Shown here one piece after another: positions 8,319-15,632 of a DNA stretch of 30,283 bases. The position numbers and the translations under genes were made by a program. Below the pieces are notes generated by a model. It was not told the DNA's origin and did no database searches. It worked only from the letters and a program-made list of their open reading frames with translations. Source of the stretch: an uncultured Clostridia bacterium (GTDB lineage: Bacteria; Bacillota; Clostridia; Oscillospirales; Acutalibacteraceae); the NCBI GenBank assembly GCA_937896885.1, contig CALBNX010000065.1:1-30283 (forward strand). Reading direction: 5' to 3'. The first letter of the stretch is position 1, and the number at the start of each line of letters is the position of its first letter.

Positions 8319-9977
8319 TTAATATGATTCAACTATTTTTTCATCTGCTGCGACTTTTTCGCCTGGTTTTTTAGCAACTGCAAAGGCAATGTTCTTTGAG
8401 TGGTCACCAACGCGCTCAAAGTCGATAAGGGTATTCACAAACATCATGCCAGCACGGGTTTCACAATGCTCTTCGTTAAGACGGCGAAGATGTGCATTTT
8501 GATATTTCTCTTTAAGATTATCAGATGCAGTTTCAAGAGTTTCAATGCGTTTTGCTTCTTCGAGTGTTAATTCTTGCTTTTCAAATGAATTAATTGAAGT
8601 ATTAAGCAATTCAACAACACATTTGCGCATTGTTTCAAGTTCTGCAACTGCTTCGTCAGAAATTGCAAGTTTCTCATTACTGCGCACTACGGTTGCTTCA
8701 CTAAGGTTAACTGCGTGGTCACCGATACGTTCAATATCGTTGATTACATGGAACAAACGGCCAATGTATTTAGCATCTGAATAGTCCAAATCAAGAGCGT
8801 TAATTTTAACAAGATGTCTTGTGATTCCATGATTCAAGAAGTTAATAACTTCTTCAACTGACTCAATCTTTTCACCTTTAGATGTATCGTTATTTATAAG
8901 AGCTGTTGCTGCACGGTCAAAGTTGTCCCTTGCAAGTTTTGCCATTCTGACAACTTCTTTACCAATCTGTTCAACAGCAACTGGTGGCGTTGTAAGAAGA
9001 TGTTCATCATAAAATTTGAATTCAAGTTTTGAGTCTTCTGGCTCTTTATCAGGAACAAGAATACATGCCATTTTAATAATCCAATTTGCAAATGGGAAGA
9101 GAATAACTGTGCTTACTACATTAAAGATAATATGAGCAGTTGAAATCTGCACTGAAACATTGTCGCTTATTCTTTCAAGTAAGTCTATATATGGTGTAAA
9201 TGCAGTAATCATTAAGAAGATGACTGTACCTATAACATTAAAGAGCAAATGCATAACTGCAGTTCTCTTTGAGTTGGTTTTTGAACCTGCCGCAGAAAGA
9301 AGTGCTGTAACGCAAGTACCGATGTTCTGTCCTAAAAGAATATAAATAGCGAATTCAATAGGTACAAGTCCTTGAACTGCGAGAGCCTGTAAAATACCAA
9401 TACTTGCAGACGAACTCTGAATTACAGCAGTGAGTACAAGACCTATAAGAATCCCAACAATTGGATTGCTGTAGTTTGTCATAAAATAAATGAAAACTTC
9501 AGAATCTCTTAATGGCTCCATAGCCGCTGACATTGTGTCCATACCCAAGAAAAGCATACCAAAGCCAGCAACAGTTTGTCCGATATGTTTAATAATGTCT
9601 TTCTTTACAAATAGCATAACAAACACACCAAGGAAAAGTGCTATTGGTGCAATGTCGCTTAAATCAAGAGCAATAAGCACGCTAGTAACGGTTGTACCGA
9701 TATTCGCACCCATAATAACGCCAACTGCTTGTGCCAGATTCATAAGTCCAGCGTTAACAAAGCCCACAACCATAACTGTTGTCGCTGACGAGCTTTGAAT
9801 AAGTGCAGTTACAAGTGCACCCATAACAACTGCTAAAAACCTGTTTTTGGTTAGTGCACCCAAAATCTTTTTCATTTTTGAACCTGCGGCATATTCAAGA
9901 CCGTCACCCATGGCATTAATGCCGTAAAGGAACAAGCCGATACCCGCAAAGAAAGATAATAAATGTGTAATTGTCAT
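8319..9977 (-). CDS. Na+/phosphate cotransporter (NptA/YjbB-type, PhoU C-terminal domain)
   Basis: A 552-aa membrane protein. Two inverted Na/Pi-cotransporter repeats carry the hallmark QSSSATT (about residue 62) and QSSSASI (about residue 188) motifs within about eight to ten hydrophobic segments spanning residues 1-315. Residues about 340-540 are a cytoplasmic PhoU-like helical bundle containing two FERVGDHSKN-type motifs (IERIGDHAVNL and FERVGDHSKNI). The family moves phosphate with sodium, and some members export phosphate. The start ATG at 9977 has AGGAG seven bases upstream. It sits between the GH20 and GH18 genes, 10 bases after GH20, so it is clearly co-transcribed. A link to phosphate released from glycerophosphodiesters by the first gene is an inference. 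Confidence 0.93.
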   Translation of the reverse strand: MTITHLLSFFAGIGLFLYGINAMGDGLEYAAGSKMKKILGALTKNRFLAVVMGALVTALIQSSSATTVMVVGFVNAGLMNLAQAVGVIMGANIGTTVTSVLIALDLSDIAPIALFLGVFVMLFVKKDIIKHIGQTVAGFGMLFLGMDTMSAAMEPLRDSEVFIYFMTNYSNPIVGILIGLVLTAVIQSSSASIGILQALAVQGLVPIEFAIYILLGQNIGTCVTALLSAAGSKTNSKRTAVMHLLFNVIGTVIFLMITAFTPYIDLLERISDNVSVQISTAHIIFNVVSTVILFPFANWIIKMACILVPDKEPEDSKLEFKFYDEHLLTTPPVAVEQIGKEVVRMAKLARDNFDRAATALINNDTSKGEKIESVEEVINFLNHGITRHLVKINALDLDYSDAKYIGRLFHVINDIERIGDHAVNLSEATVVRSNEKLAISDEAVAELETMRKCVVELLNTSINSFEKQELTLEEAKRIETLETASDNLKEKYQNAHLRRLNEEHCETRAGMMFVNTLIDFERVGDHSKNIAFAVAKKPGEKVAADEKIVESY

Positions 9978-9987
9978 TTGTTTTCTC

Positions 9988-11571
9988 CTATTTTTTCATC
10001 TTGAGCTTTTCATTATATTTATACTCATTACCGCGTTCACCAAGATGGAAAACTGATTTGTTCTTTACTTTGAACCACATTTTTTTCTCAATTCTTGAAT
10101 AATTGATATTTTTTGATTTCATATACATCTTATAGAAACCAAGGCGCTTATAGAAATCTTTATAGTTTTTAAGTTTATCTTCTGTCCAAGCAACTTCAGC
10201 AACTGCAAAAATCCTTGGATATACCGCAAACTGCCAAGAATTTTCGGTATCAATCCACTCTGCCCAAGATTCAAACTCTACACCAAGAACATTTTTCTCA
10301 TTTACAAAGCCCGATTTTGCAACATTGAAGTTATATACTTTTTTAAGCGGTACACTTGCAAAAGAATAATCGAAATATAATGTCGGACAAGTAGATACAA
10401 TAAACTTACGTTTATCATTCTCTTTCTTAACCCAAGCCGGCGTACGATACATCCAATATTGACCAATTATATCACTATCTGTATTTTCACCGATTCCGTC
10501 ATTCCACTCAATACTCTTTTTACCGAATTTTTTGAGCATATCGTTGACACGATTATTAAAATACACCTGCAAATCCTTACCCTTTTCAAGACCAAGTTCT
10601 TGCATTTTTTGTTGACAAACAGGGCAATCCTTTTCCCAAATTTTATGACCCTTTGATGCCTCATCGCCACCCATATGAAAATATTCATACGGGAACAACT
10701 CACAAACTTCAGTTAAAAGTTTTTCAACAAAATCATAGGTTTCTTCCTGACCTGCACAAAGGATGTCTTTAGTTATTCCGTTTTCACAAAATACTTCATA
10801 TTCACCTTTTAAGCAAGAAAGTTCAGGATAAGCTGCAAGAATTGCAACTGTATGACCAGGTATATCAATTTCAGGAATTATATCAATGCACAATGCTTTT
10901 GCATATTCAACAATTTCACGGATTTCATCTTTTTTGTAATAATGAAAATATTCGTTTCCATCTTTCGCAATTTCAGGATAAAGAAGATTGTTACAACCAC
11001 CAAGGAGCTCATATTTTCTTTTACTACTGATTTCATTGAGAAGTGGAAATTCTTCACTTTCAATTCTATATCCTTGGTCGTCGCTTAAATGCCAATGGAA
11101 TTTATTAAGTTTCAATAACGCCATACTGTCAAGGGCACGCTTTACCGCATCGACGCCAAAGAAATGACGACTTTCATCCATCATTCCACCACGATATGAA
11201 AACTTTGGATAGTCATAAATATGTGCACCATTAAGAACCGCAACTCCGCTTTCTTTTTTGGACTGCATAATCATAATTTTAAGTGTTACAGCACCATAAA
11301 AGGCACCATTCGCATCAGATGCTGTGATAACAACACCATCATTATTGATTTTCAACTTATAGCCTTCACTACGAATGCTATCGTCTTTATTAATTTTAAT
11401 TGCACCATTCTGTGCATCCTTTTTTGTCTGTAAAAATTGTGAAAGATAATTCCCCGCTTTCACAAATTCAGGATTGCAAAGAACAGCAGTTTCTGTTGTT
11501 ACCGTGTATGTACCATCTAAAACTTCATATTTTTGTGGTTTTGGAATAATACTATATTTAGCTGCTTTCAT
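9988..11571 (-). CDS. Beta-N-acetylhexosaminidase, GH20, without signal peptide
   Basis: Removes terminal GlcNAc or GalNAc by substrate-assisted catalysis. The 527-aa protein has an N-terminal GH20b-like domain (about 1-120). The catalytic barrel begins at YRGGMMDESRHFF, with KFHWHLSDDQGYRIE (158-172), IPEIDIPGH (232-240) and the catalytic pair Asp303-Glu304 in HMGGDEASK. WNDG and SWAEW follow as sugar-binding tryptophans. I see no signal peptide, so it should act in the cytoplasm on imported oligosaccharides. Its ATG overlaps the stop of the glycerophosphodiesterase gene by one base (TAATG). A peptidoglycan- or chitin-derived disaccharide is plausible, but specificity is not readable from sequence. 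Confidence 0.94.
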   Translation of the reverse strand: MKAAKYSIIPKPQKYEVLDGTYTVTTETAVLCNPEFVKAGNYLSQFLQTKKDAQNGAIKINKDDSIRSEGYKLKINNDGVVITASDANGAFYGAVTLKIMIMQSKKESGVAVLNGAHIYDYPKFSYRGGMMDESRHFFGVDAVKRALDSMALLKLNKFHWHLSDDQGYRIESEEFPLLNEISSKRKYELLGGCNNLLYPEIAKDGNEYFHYYKKDEIREIVEYAKALCIDIIPEIDIPGHTVAILAAYPELSCLKGEYEVFCENGITKDILCAGQEETYDFVEKLLTEVCELFPYEYFHMGGDEASKGHKIWEKDCPVCQQKMQELGLEKGKDLQVYFNNRVNDMLKKFGKKSIEWNDGIGENTDSDIIGQYWMYRTPAWVKKENDKRKFIVSTCPTLYFDYSFASVPLKKVYNFNVAKSGFVNEKNVLGVEFESWAEWIDTENSWQFAVYPRIFAVAEVAWTEDKLKNYKDFYKRLGFYKMYMKSKNINYSRIEKKMWFKVKNKSVFHLGERGNEYKYNEKLKMKK

Positions 11572-12314
11572 TATTCAATCTCCTTTAATACCTGACGACA
11601 AAAATCAGGGACATCTGTAATCAATGCGTCACATCCCCAGGATGTATATTTTATAATATCTTCTTTTAAATTGACTGTCCAAGGATTAACCTTAATCCCA
11701 TTATTATGTAAATCTTTTACAAGTTCTTCTGTCAATAAAACGCGTTCTGGATGAGCGGCATCTGCGTTTAACTGTTTGCAATATTTTGCAACACCAAAAT
11801 TCATAATTTCATCACCAAGCGCGCCACGCTCATATAAAAGACCTGTTTTTAAATTTTTGTCAATTTCTTTCACTTGTCTGATACACTCAGGTTCAAAACA
11901 AGATATAATTGAATTTTCTTCAATGCCAAATTTATAAATTTCTTCAACCACTCTTTTAACCAAATCATTATTCTTCTTTGGTGGTTTGATTTCAATATTG
12001 ATTAAATTCATATTTTTAACCAAGTTTAAAAGTTCTGCAAGTGTTGGTAGTGTTACACCTTTAAAGTCTTTAGAAAAATAAGAACCGAAGTCCAATTCGC
12101 GTAATTCTGCGAATGTAATTTCGTCAATAGAACCCTTACCGTTTGATGTAGCATCAACAGTATAGTTATGACAAATAACAATCTCGCCGTCCTTACACAA
12201 ATGAACGTCGGTTTCGATTCCGTCTGCATTAAATTGTATTGCTTTTAGGAAAGCAGGCAATGTGTTTTGCGGTGCTACTTTATTTGCGCCGCGATGCGCT
12301 AACACAAGTGGCAT
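11571..12314 (-). CDS. Glycerophosphodiester phosphodiesterase (GDPD)
   Basis: Hydrolyses glycerophosphodiesters to glycerol-3-phosphate and an alcohol; no signal peptide, so cytoplasmic. The 247-aa protein shows the GDPD signature HRGANKVAPQNT (His7), GIETDVHL (Glu34, Asp36) and HN (His49), plus IEIKPPKKN as a further metal/phosphate-site segment and PWTVN near the end. The start is ATG 12314 with AAGGAG nine bases upstream. An in-frame TTG at 12323 directly abuts that ribosome site and is rejected. It heads the operon GDPD > GH20 > Na/Pi > GH18 and has its own promoter at 12377-12406. Confidence 0.94.
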   Translation of the reverse strand: MPLVLAHRGANKVAPQNTLPAFLKAIQFNADGIETDVHLCKDGEIVICHNYTVDATSNGKGSIDEITFAELRELDFGSYFSKDFKGVTLPTLAELLNLVKNMNLINIEIKPPKKNNDLVKRVVEEIYKFGIEENSIISCFEPECIRQVKEIDKNLKTGLLYERGALGDEIMNFGVAKYCKQLNADAAHPERVLLTEELVKDLHNNGIKVNPWTVNLKEDIIKYTSWGCDALITDVPDFCRQVLKEIE

Positions 12315-12376
12315 AATATCCAACTCCTTGGATGAGTAATTGCAGTAATTAAAAAATTCAAAACTACCACAATATT

Positions 12377-12406
12377 ATATTACCAAAAAGTCACACCATT
12401 TGTAAA
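12377..12406 (-). promoter_or_regulatory. Promoter of the GDPD-GH20-Na/Pi-GH18 operon
   Basis: Minus-strand TTTACA (12406-12401), an 18-base spacer and TAATAT (12382-12377) preceded by TGG, an extended -10 element. It begins immediately after spoIIR, and I see no terminator hairpin between them, so readthrough from spoIIR is possible. The segment TTTTGGTAATATA also occurs in the promoter of the M28 gene. Confidence 0.65.
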
Positions 12407-12409
12407 GTA

Positions 12410-13018
12410 TTATTTTCTTTTCATCAAATCTTCTAAAAACTCAACAATTTTAAATTTGAATTTATATTTTTCGCTATTGGTTACTATATCAGTTTCATCA
12501 GTATTTAGAACATCTGAAAGTTCACATTCTGCATTTGCAGCAGGCAAACACATTGGTGGGAACATCACACACCACCAGTTTTGACCTTGCCCTTCCTCTA
12601 TTACTACTTTAACTGCAGTATAATACCCAGCAGGTAAAGTTACAGAGTTATCATAAGTTCGGGTTTTAAAATATTCTTCCCCAACTGTGATTTTTACTTT
12701 ATAATCAAAGCCTTCATTTTTTATAGTTTCAAGGGCGACTTGTTCGAGTTTATTTATATGTGGCACAAGAATTTTCTCGGCGTCTTTACTTGTAACTGAA
12801 CCATCAAAAAGTTCTTTGCCTTCTTCTAACACAGCATCACGGACTTTTAGTTTGAGTTCTTGGTCTTCTTCACTATCTGAATTTGCAATTACATGCATAC
12901 GAAGCATTTTGTCTCTTATATTGTCGCATTGTTTTGAGAAAGTATTAATATTTGTTACACAACAAATTATAAGTGCAATTAAAACTGAAATTTCAATTCT
13001 TAATATTGTTTTTTTCAT
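12410..13018 (-). CDS. spoIIR: Stage II sporulation protein R (SpoIIR)
   Basis: SpoIIR is made in the forespore and secreted to the intermembrane space, where it triggers SpoIIGA cleavage of pro-sigma-E in the mother cell. The 202-aa protein has one N-terminal hydrophobic segment (about residues 5-22, signal anchor), then the family motif MHVIANSDSEEDQELK (41-56), KVRDAVLE, and GQNWWCVMFPPMC (145-157). The start is ATG 13018 with AAGGAG seven bases upstream. The frame is open further upstream but runs through a terminator and structured RNA, so a longer protein is unlikely. A 9-bp hairpin covers the ribosome site (13020-13042). No convincing sigma-F promoter was seen. Confidence 0.95.
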   Translation of the reverse strand: MKKTILRIEISVLIALIICCVTNINTFSKQCDNIRDKMLRMHVIANSDSEEDQELKLKVRDAVLEEGKELFDGSVTSKDAEKILVPHINKLEQVALETIKNEGFDYKVKITVGEEYFKTRTYDNSVTLPAGYYTAVKVVIEEGQGQNWWCVMFPPMCLPAANAECELSDVLNTDETDIVTNSEKYKFKFKIVEFLEDLMKRK

Positions 13019-13019
13019 A

Positions 13020-13042
13020 AATTCACTCCTTATGAGTGAATT
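13020..13042 (-). promoter_or_regulatory. Hairpin sequestering the spoIIR ribosome binding site
   Basis: In the spoIIR transcript AATTCACTC, loop ATAAG, and GAGTGAATT form a perfect 9-bp stem ending one base before the ATG. The ribosome site AAGGAG is split: AAG in the loop, GAG in the stem. Folding would limit initiation. Confidence 0.65.
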
Positions 13043-13071
13043 ATTGACAAATAAAAATAGATTTAAACAAA

Positions 13072-13096
13072 AGAAAAAGACGCAACAAGTTGCGTC
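13072..13096 (-). terminator. Intrinsic terminator of the 6S-like RNA
   Basis: GACGCAA, loop CTTG, TTGCGTC, then TTTTTC on the minus strand. This separates the RNA from spoIIR. Confidence 0.9.
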
Positions 13097-13295
13097 CATA
13101 AAGGTCCCCCACAAAGTCGGTTGCGGTGAATACTAACCTGCGTGTTAAGCAGGTGGGTGCTTTCCGTTTTGTATCTGTGCTCCCTTCGTCCGTCAATATG
13201 ACGGGAGGTCTGCTCCCAACAAACCGAGTATAAGCTCCCTTTTAGTGAGTGTTGGGTTAATATCATCCGCAGTTATCGGGCTTCGCAGGGTAAAT
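13075..13295 (-). ncRNA. ssrS: 6S RNA (SsrS) candidate
   Basis: A roughly 220-base transcript predicted between its own promoter (13302-13331) and an intrinsic terminator. Hand folding gives a long rod: CCCTGCGAAG pairs with CTTTGTGGGG over all 10 bases, an internal loop follows, then TGCGGATGATATTAACC pairs with GGTTAGTATTCACCGCA (15 of 17). A large central bubble follows, whose 3' side carries the small hairpin ACCTGC...GCAGGT. The apical arm contains CGGTTTGT/ACAAAACG and CCGTCA/TGACGG. A closing stem, an open central bubble with a 3'-side hairpin and a terminal arm are the diagnostic 6S layout, mimicking an open promoter that binds sigma-A RNA polymerase. Identification is by structure and remembered family features, not a database match. 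SRP RNA and tmRNA were considered and fit worse. Confidence 0.75.
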
Positions 13296-13301
13296 GTTTT
13301 A

Positions 13302-13331
13302 TTTATAATTATTCTTCCTCGTTGAAGTCAA
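13302..13331 (-). promoter_or_regulatory. Promoter of the 6S-like RNA
   Basis: TTGACT (13331-13326), an 18-base spacer, TATAAA (13307-13302), with the -35 inside the last codons of the DUF1292 gene. The predicted start is near 13295. Confidence 0.7.
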
Positions 13332-13608
13332 ATAATTTAGAAAGACGTTCTTCAAAAATTTTGCCAATTTCGTTAAATTCGTTATCATCTTCAATTGGCT
13401 CTAAATATATTTCGCCATCTTCTTCACAAACTTTAAGAATGATGAGTTCACCATCATCGTCAAGAATTTCTTCTGCTTCGTCATATACAGGAAGAAGAGC
13501 AACATATTTTGCTGTATCTGTTTCAATTCTGTCAAGTTCTTCAAAAACATGTTCAACACCGTTTTCATCTATAACTGACACAAGGTCTGGATTGAATTCT
13601 TCACTCAT
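13309..13608 (-). CDS. DUF1292 domain protein
   Basis: A 99-aa, highly acidic protein with many Asp and Glu residues, including runs of three. The pattern VSVIDENGVEHVFEELDRI, YVALLPVYD and ILKVCEEDGEIYLEPIEDD is that of DUF1292 (YrzB-like) proteins of Firmicutes, whose biochemical role is unknown. It follows the 222-aa orphan by 27 bases, with AAGGAG before the ATG, so it is probably co-transcribed from the promoter at 14355-14383. Its last codons hold the -35 of the 6S-like RNA. DUF1292 genes often lie near ruvX and mltG in Clostridia, but not here. Confidence 0.85.
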   Translation of the reverse strand: MSEEFNPDLVSVIDENGVEHVFEELDRIETDTAKYVALLPVYDEAEEILDDDGELIILKVCEEDGEIYLEPIEDDNEFNEIGKIFEERLSKLFDFNEEE

Positions 13609-13635
13609 ATTTAATACTCCTTTATTTTGATAAAA

Positions 13636-14304
13636 TTACAATACATATACGCCTGATTCAAGAACAACAATTTCTTTGCCACAAGAACGTAAATATTTAT
13701 AAACTGGTTCGTCAAAGATTCTGAAATCATTAACTGAATAATCACTTAGATTAATTGTGCGAACCTTATTTGAGTCTCTGTTACAAATAAACAACTCATT
13801 ATCATATTTCGAAATAGATATTGGATGTTCAAATGTGTTTGAGTCTTTTGAACCGATTCTCATACTGAATTTTTTGTGTGAAACTGAATAGCTGACAACA
13901 CAGTTAAGGTCTGGTATAACACTCCAAATCTGACGGTCATCATAAACTGCACCACAGATTTCACAACCTTGATAAAGCAAGTCACTTGACCAGACCATAT
14001 CACCCGTTGGAGAGAAAAATCCTGTTTCGCCACTTGGATAAACAACGACAACCTGTTTTGATGGCAAAATATCAGCATCACAAGAAACATAGTCGCCTAA
14101 TTGCTCTGCTATTTTTTTGTATTCCGGACCAAATTTGTTCAAAAGATAAACACTTTTTGTAACCGGAGTATTTTGCATTCTTTTTATATCGTATCCATAA
14201 AAGCTGACTCTTGCAGAACCATTTTCAAGAGTCTTTTTTCGAGTATAAATGATACCGTTTGAGAATGCGATGATGTCATAAATTGAATCACAGATTTTCT
14301 GCAT
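13636..14304 (-). CDS. Uncharacterised protein, possibly beta-propeller-like
   Basis: A 222-aa protein that I do not recognise as a named family. It has no signal peptide or membrane helix. The sequence alternates short beta-prone stretches with turns (IIAFSNGIIYTRKK, VVVYPSGETGFFSPTGDMVW, ISISKYDNELFICNRDSNKV, IVVLESGVYVL). This resembles repeated blades such as those of WD/NHL-type sensors, though no repeat consensus is clear. TGDMVWSSDL and SNKVRTINLSDY are the most blade-like. It has a clear promoter (14355-14383) and a GGTGA ribosome site, and leads into the DUF1292 gene. Function unknown; the propeller idea is an inference. Confidence 0.75.
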   Translation of the reverse strand: MQKICDSIYDIIAFSNGIIYTRKKTLENGSARVSFYGYDIKRMQNTPVTKSVYLLNKFGPEYKKIAEQLGDYVSCDADILPSKQVVVVYPSGETGFFSPTGDMVWSSDLLYQGCEICGAVYDDRQIWSVIPDLNCVVSYSVSHKKFSMRIGSKDSNTFEHPISISKYDNELFICNRDSNKVRTINLSDYSVNDFRIFDEPVYKYLRSCGKEIVVLESGVYVL

Positions 14305-14354
14305 AAACTCACCGCTATATATAAATTTTAAAATAGTATTCTTTTGGTTTTTAT

Positions 14355-14383
14355 ATTGTACTATTTTTTTCTCAATCGGTCAA
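14355..14383 (-). promoter_or_regulatory. Promoter of the 222-aa orphan and DUF1292 genes
   Basis: Minus-strand TTGACC (14383-14378), a 17-base spacer, TACAAT (14360-14355). The predicted leader is about 45 bases. Confidence 0.75.
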
Positions 14384-14393
14384 TATGATAAAC

Positions 14394-14561
14394 TTAACAA
14401 TTTTGTCTTAATTTGTTCTTGCATTTTTCGTCTTTATTCAAACATTCTTTATTGGTGCAATAGATTTTGTACTCACCATCAGCATTACAAACTTCTACAA
14501 AAACCACATTCTTCCCAAAATGTGTGCAAAATTGTTCATATGTTCTTCTAATCTCTGACAC
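14394..14561 (-). CDS. Small cysteine-rich protein (55 aa), unknown function
   Basis: Start chosen at GTG 14561, preceded by AGAGGTGA at a spacing of four to five bases. An ATG at 14597 in frame has no ribosome site. The protein has six cysteines: Cys12, Cys28, Cys36, Cys41, Cys48 and the terminal Cys55. Four of them lie in the segment YCTNKECLNKDEKCKNK and the C-terminus, suggesting a small metal- or disulfide-binding unit. The N-terminal part (IRRTYEQFCTHFGKNVVFVEV) looks like one helix and one strand. It is divergent from the BofA-like gene with about 90 bases between starts. No family was recognised. Confidence 0.6.
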   Translation of the reverse strand: MSEIRRTYEQFCTHFGKNVVFVEVCNADGEYKIYCTNKECLNKDEKCKNKLRQNC

Positions 14562-14651
14562 AAAATCACCTCTTATAATTTCTATGCATAAAAACATTAT
14601 TTAAACAATAAAAATATTATGTCCAAAAAATATTTTTTTGAGGTGAAAAAA

Positions 14652-14915
14652 GTGCAATCAGCAAATGTTTTTCTTGGTATAATTTTTTCAATTTATACAA
14701 TTATCATTTTTATTACATATATAAAATCCAAAAAGTTTTTCACAGCATTACTTTTAACAGCTATGCAAGGGATTAGCGCTCTTTTTGCGGTAAACTTTAT
14801 CGGCAAATTTATTGAGGTGCATATTCCTGTTAACTATTGGACTTTGGGACTATCCTCAGTTGGTGGTGTTTCAGGAGTAATTTTAATGTTGTTATGTGAT
14901 ATTTTTATGTGTTGA
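14652..14915 (+). CDS. BofA-like small membrane protein (pro-sigma-K processing inhibitor family)
   Basis: An 87-aa protein with three hydrophobic segments. The start is GTG 14652, six bases after GAGGTG; the upstream ATG at 14619 has no ribosome site. The C-terminal half, FAVNFIGKFIEVHIPVN followed by SSVGGVSGVILMLLCDIF, matches the general BofA pattern: a helix with conserved Asn, a short P-rich turn with Asn, then a G-rich segment ending in PGV/SGVILLLL. BofA holds the SpoIVFB protease inactive in the forespore membrane during sporulation. The match is by remembered pattern only. The neighbourhood (spoIIR nearby) supports a sporulation role. Alternative: an unrelated small membrane protein. 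Confidence 0.6.
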   Translation: MQSANVFLGIIFSIYTIIIFITYIKSKKFFTALLLTAMQGISALFAVNFIGKFIEVHIPVNYWTLGLSSVGGVSGVILMLLCDIFMC

Positions 14916-14940
14916 AATCACTGAAAAAGTATGCTAGAAT
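14912..14940 (+). promoter_or_regulatory. Promoter of the TRIC-type gene
   Basis: TTGAAA (14912-14917), 17-base spacer, TAGAAT (14935-14940). A short palindrome GGACGCTTGCGTCC (14954-14967) lies just after the predicted transcription start and would form a 5'-end hairpin in the leader. It lacks a T run, so it is not a normal terminator. Confidence 0.7.
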
Positions 14941-14993
14941 ATTGTCGAAAAAAGGACGCTTGCGTCCACTAATTTTATTAATCAGGAGTATTT

Positions 14994-15632
14994 ATGGATA
15001 CTTTTTCACTTGCTATTGAACTTTTAGGTGTTATTGCTTTTGCAATTTCAGGAGCAATGGTTGCTATAAGACGAAAAACTGACCTTTTTGGTGTTATTCT
15101 TCTTGCAATTATCACTGCTTGCGGTGGTGGTCTTACCAGAGATGTTATTTTCAGTTTCTCACCCCCTGCTGTTTTCAGTAGTTATCACCATCTCATTATA
15201 TGTTTTCTTGTTGCACTTTTAGTTTTTATGTGTGCAAAGACTTTTAAAAAGTTTTATCTTGAAAATGAAATAAAAATTGAGCACATAAATGATATATTTG
15301 ACGCACTGGGTCTTGGAGCCTTTGCAGTTATCGGTGTTAAAGTGGCAATCCAACACGGATATGCTGATAGTGGTTTAATCCCTGTAAGTTGTGGTGCTAT
15401 CACTTGTATTTGTGGTGGTATGCTCAGAGATGTTTTAACAAACTCGACACCTTTTGTGCTTGTCAAGAGAATATATGCCCTTGCAGCTATTGCAGGTTCA
15501 CTTACATATTATTTAATGTTCCTCGCAGGTATAAATGATAATTTTGCAATTATTGCTGGCACACTTGTTACATTTGTTTTGAGAGTTCTTGCTATAATAT
15601 TTAAGTGGAATATGCCAAAGGCGATAGATTAA
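14994..15632 (+). CDS. TRIC-family/UPF0126 membrane protein (trimeric intracellular cation channel type)
   Basis: A 212-aa protein with about seven hydrophobic segments and two internal repeats. Each repeat carries a glycine-rich signature: TACGGGLTRDV (about residues 41-51) and TCICGGMLRDVL (about 135-146). This duplicated UPF0126 pattern defines bacterial TRIC-like proteins (YicG/YvgT), which form monovalent cation channels in structural studies of homologues; glycine transport has also been proposed for some. The ATG has AGGAG six bases upstream. It is a single-gene unit bounded by its own promoter and the terminator at 15631-15660. The physiological substrate here is unknown. Confidence 0.92.
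   Translation: MDTFSLAIELLGVIAFAISGAMVAIRRKTDLFGVILLAIITACGGGLTRDVIFSFSPPAVFSSYHHLIICFLVALLVFMCAKTFKKFYLENEIKIEHINDIFDALGLGAFAVIGVKVAIQHGYADSGLIPVSCGAITCICGGMLRDVLTNSTPFVLVKRIYALAAIAGSLTYYLMFLAGINDNFAIIAGTLVTFVLRVLAIIFKWNMPKAID

Noticed and set aside
13019..13114. N-terminal extension of SpoIIR to a start at 13114
   Set aside because: The extension runs through the 6S-like RNA terminator and lacks a ribosome site, while ATG 13018 has AAGGAG at proper distance and gives a normal signal-anchor N-terminus.
13063..13266. 67-aa open frame inside the structured RNA region
   Set aside because: It has no ribosome site, its composition is unlike a protein, and the DNA is better explained as a structured RNA with promoter and terminator.
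13075..13295. SRP RNA or tmRNA as identity of the structured RNA
   Set aside because: The SRP helix 8 tetraloop region (GGAAGCAGC type) and the tmRNA alanine-tRNA-like ends and tag reading frame are not visible; the long rod with central bubble fits 6S better.
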